From contig JAGGSD010000217.1 of the NCBI GenBank assembly GCA_021159265.1, positions 1 to 22,105 of the forward strand: a stretch of DNA of 22,105 nucleotides, read 5' to 3'. The notes under the pieces were generated by a model, which worked only from the letters and a program-made list of their open reading frames with translations, did no database searches and was not told the DNA's origin. Made by a program: the position numbers and the translations under genes. The DNA is from Syntrophobacterales bacterium (GTDB lineage Bacteria; Desulfobacterota; Syntrophia; Syntrophales; UBA6807). This document shows, in pieces, positions 22,081-22,105 of the stretch (position 1 is the first letter of the stretch; every line of letters begins with the position of its first letter).

Positions 22081-22105
22081 CGTGCCTGCCTGTGCGTGTC
22101 CGCAC
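22081..22105. repeat. GC-rich palindromic repeat, cut by window edge
   Basis: The sequence CGTGCCTGCCTGTGCG and what follows is the reverse complement of the repeat type at about 4386-4411. It starts 22 nt after the murG stop and continues past the window. Confidence 0.55.

Overview
The window looks like a chromosomal segment from an anaerobic Deltaproteobacterium / Desulfobacterota-type organism. That placement is an inference. It rests on the canonical Gram-negative dcw (division and cell wall) cluster with a meso-diaminopimelate-type MurE, a division PBP carrying a C-terminal PASTA domain, a selenocysteine elongation factor next to a formate dehydrogenase maturation gene, moderately low GC by eye, and many short palindromic intergenic repeats. 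I cannot name a species.

Layout. 1-469 has no gene: a three-way-junction palindrome, a 17-bp palindrome and two abutting inverted-repeat elements. 470-4147 (+) holds yjbQ-like, a metallo-beta-lactamase-fold hydrolase, a YihY/BrkB membrane protein, a Maf nucleotide pyrophosphatase and a YggS/PLPBP protein, separated by repeats. 4424-8083 (-) is a compact operon, selB > fdhD > yhaM-like, with overlapping or near-touching ends. 8359-9784 (+) is ruvX-mltG. A strong sigma70-type promoter and a three-repeat MraZ operator then start the dcw cluster: mraZ-rsmH-ftsL-ftsI-murE-murF-mraY-murD-ftsW-murG (9869-22058). murC and ftsA/Z would be expected beyond the right edge.

How the genes work together. 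rsmH modifies the ribosome. FtsL, FtsI and FtsW form the septal synthase. MurE, MurF and MurD build the UDP-MurNAc-pentapeptide, MraY makes lipid I and MurG makes lipid II. MltG trims nascent glycan, and MraZ probably represses the operon. SelB allows selenoprotein synthesis, and FdhD normally matures formate dehydrogenase, but here its signature cysteine motif is absent.

Most unusual points: (i) a small hairpin repeat (GCGGCTTTGCCGC) placed directly before the Shine-Dalgarno of three unrelated genes, with a longer copy inverted behind yggS so that the gene is bracketed by an imperfect 28-nt inverted repeat; (ii) a dcw operon broken at four junctions by dispersed repeats, one of which supplies the last codons and stop of murD; (iii) an FdhD lacking the expected cysteines; (iv) three 10-bp-spaced MraZ boxes, the last running into the mraZ Shine-Dalgarno; (v) several inverted-repeat elements of 130-190 bp resembling MITEs. 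I see no convincing new defence or biosynthetic system. The genes are housekeeping, and the novelty lies in the repeats and regulation.
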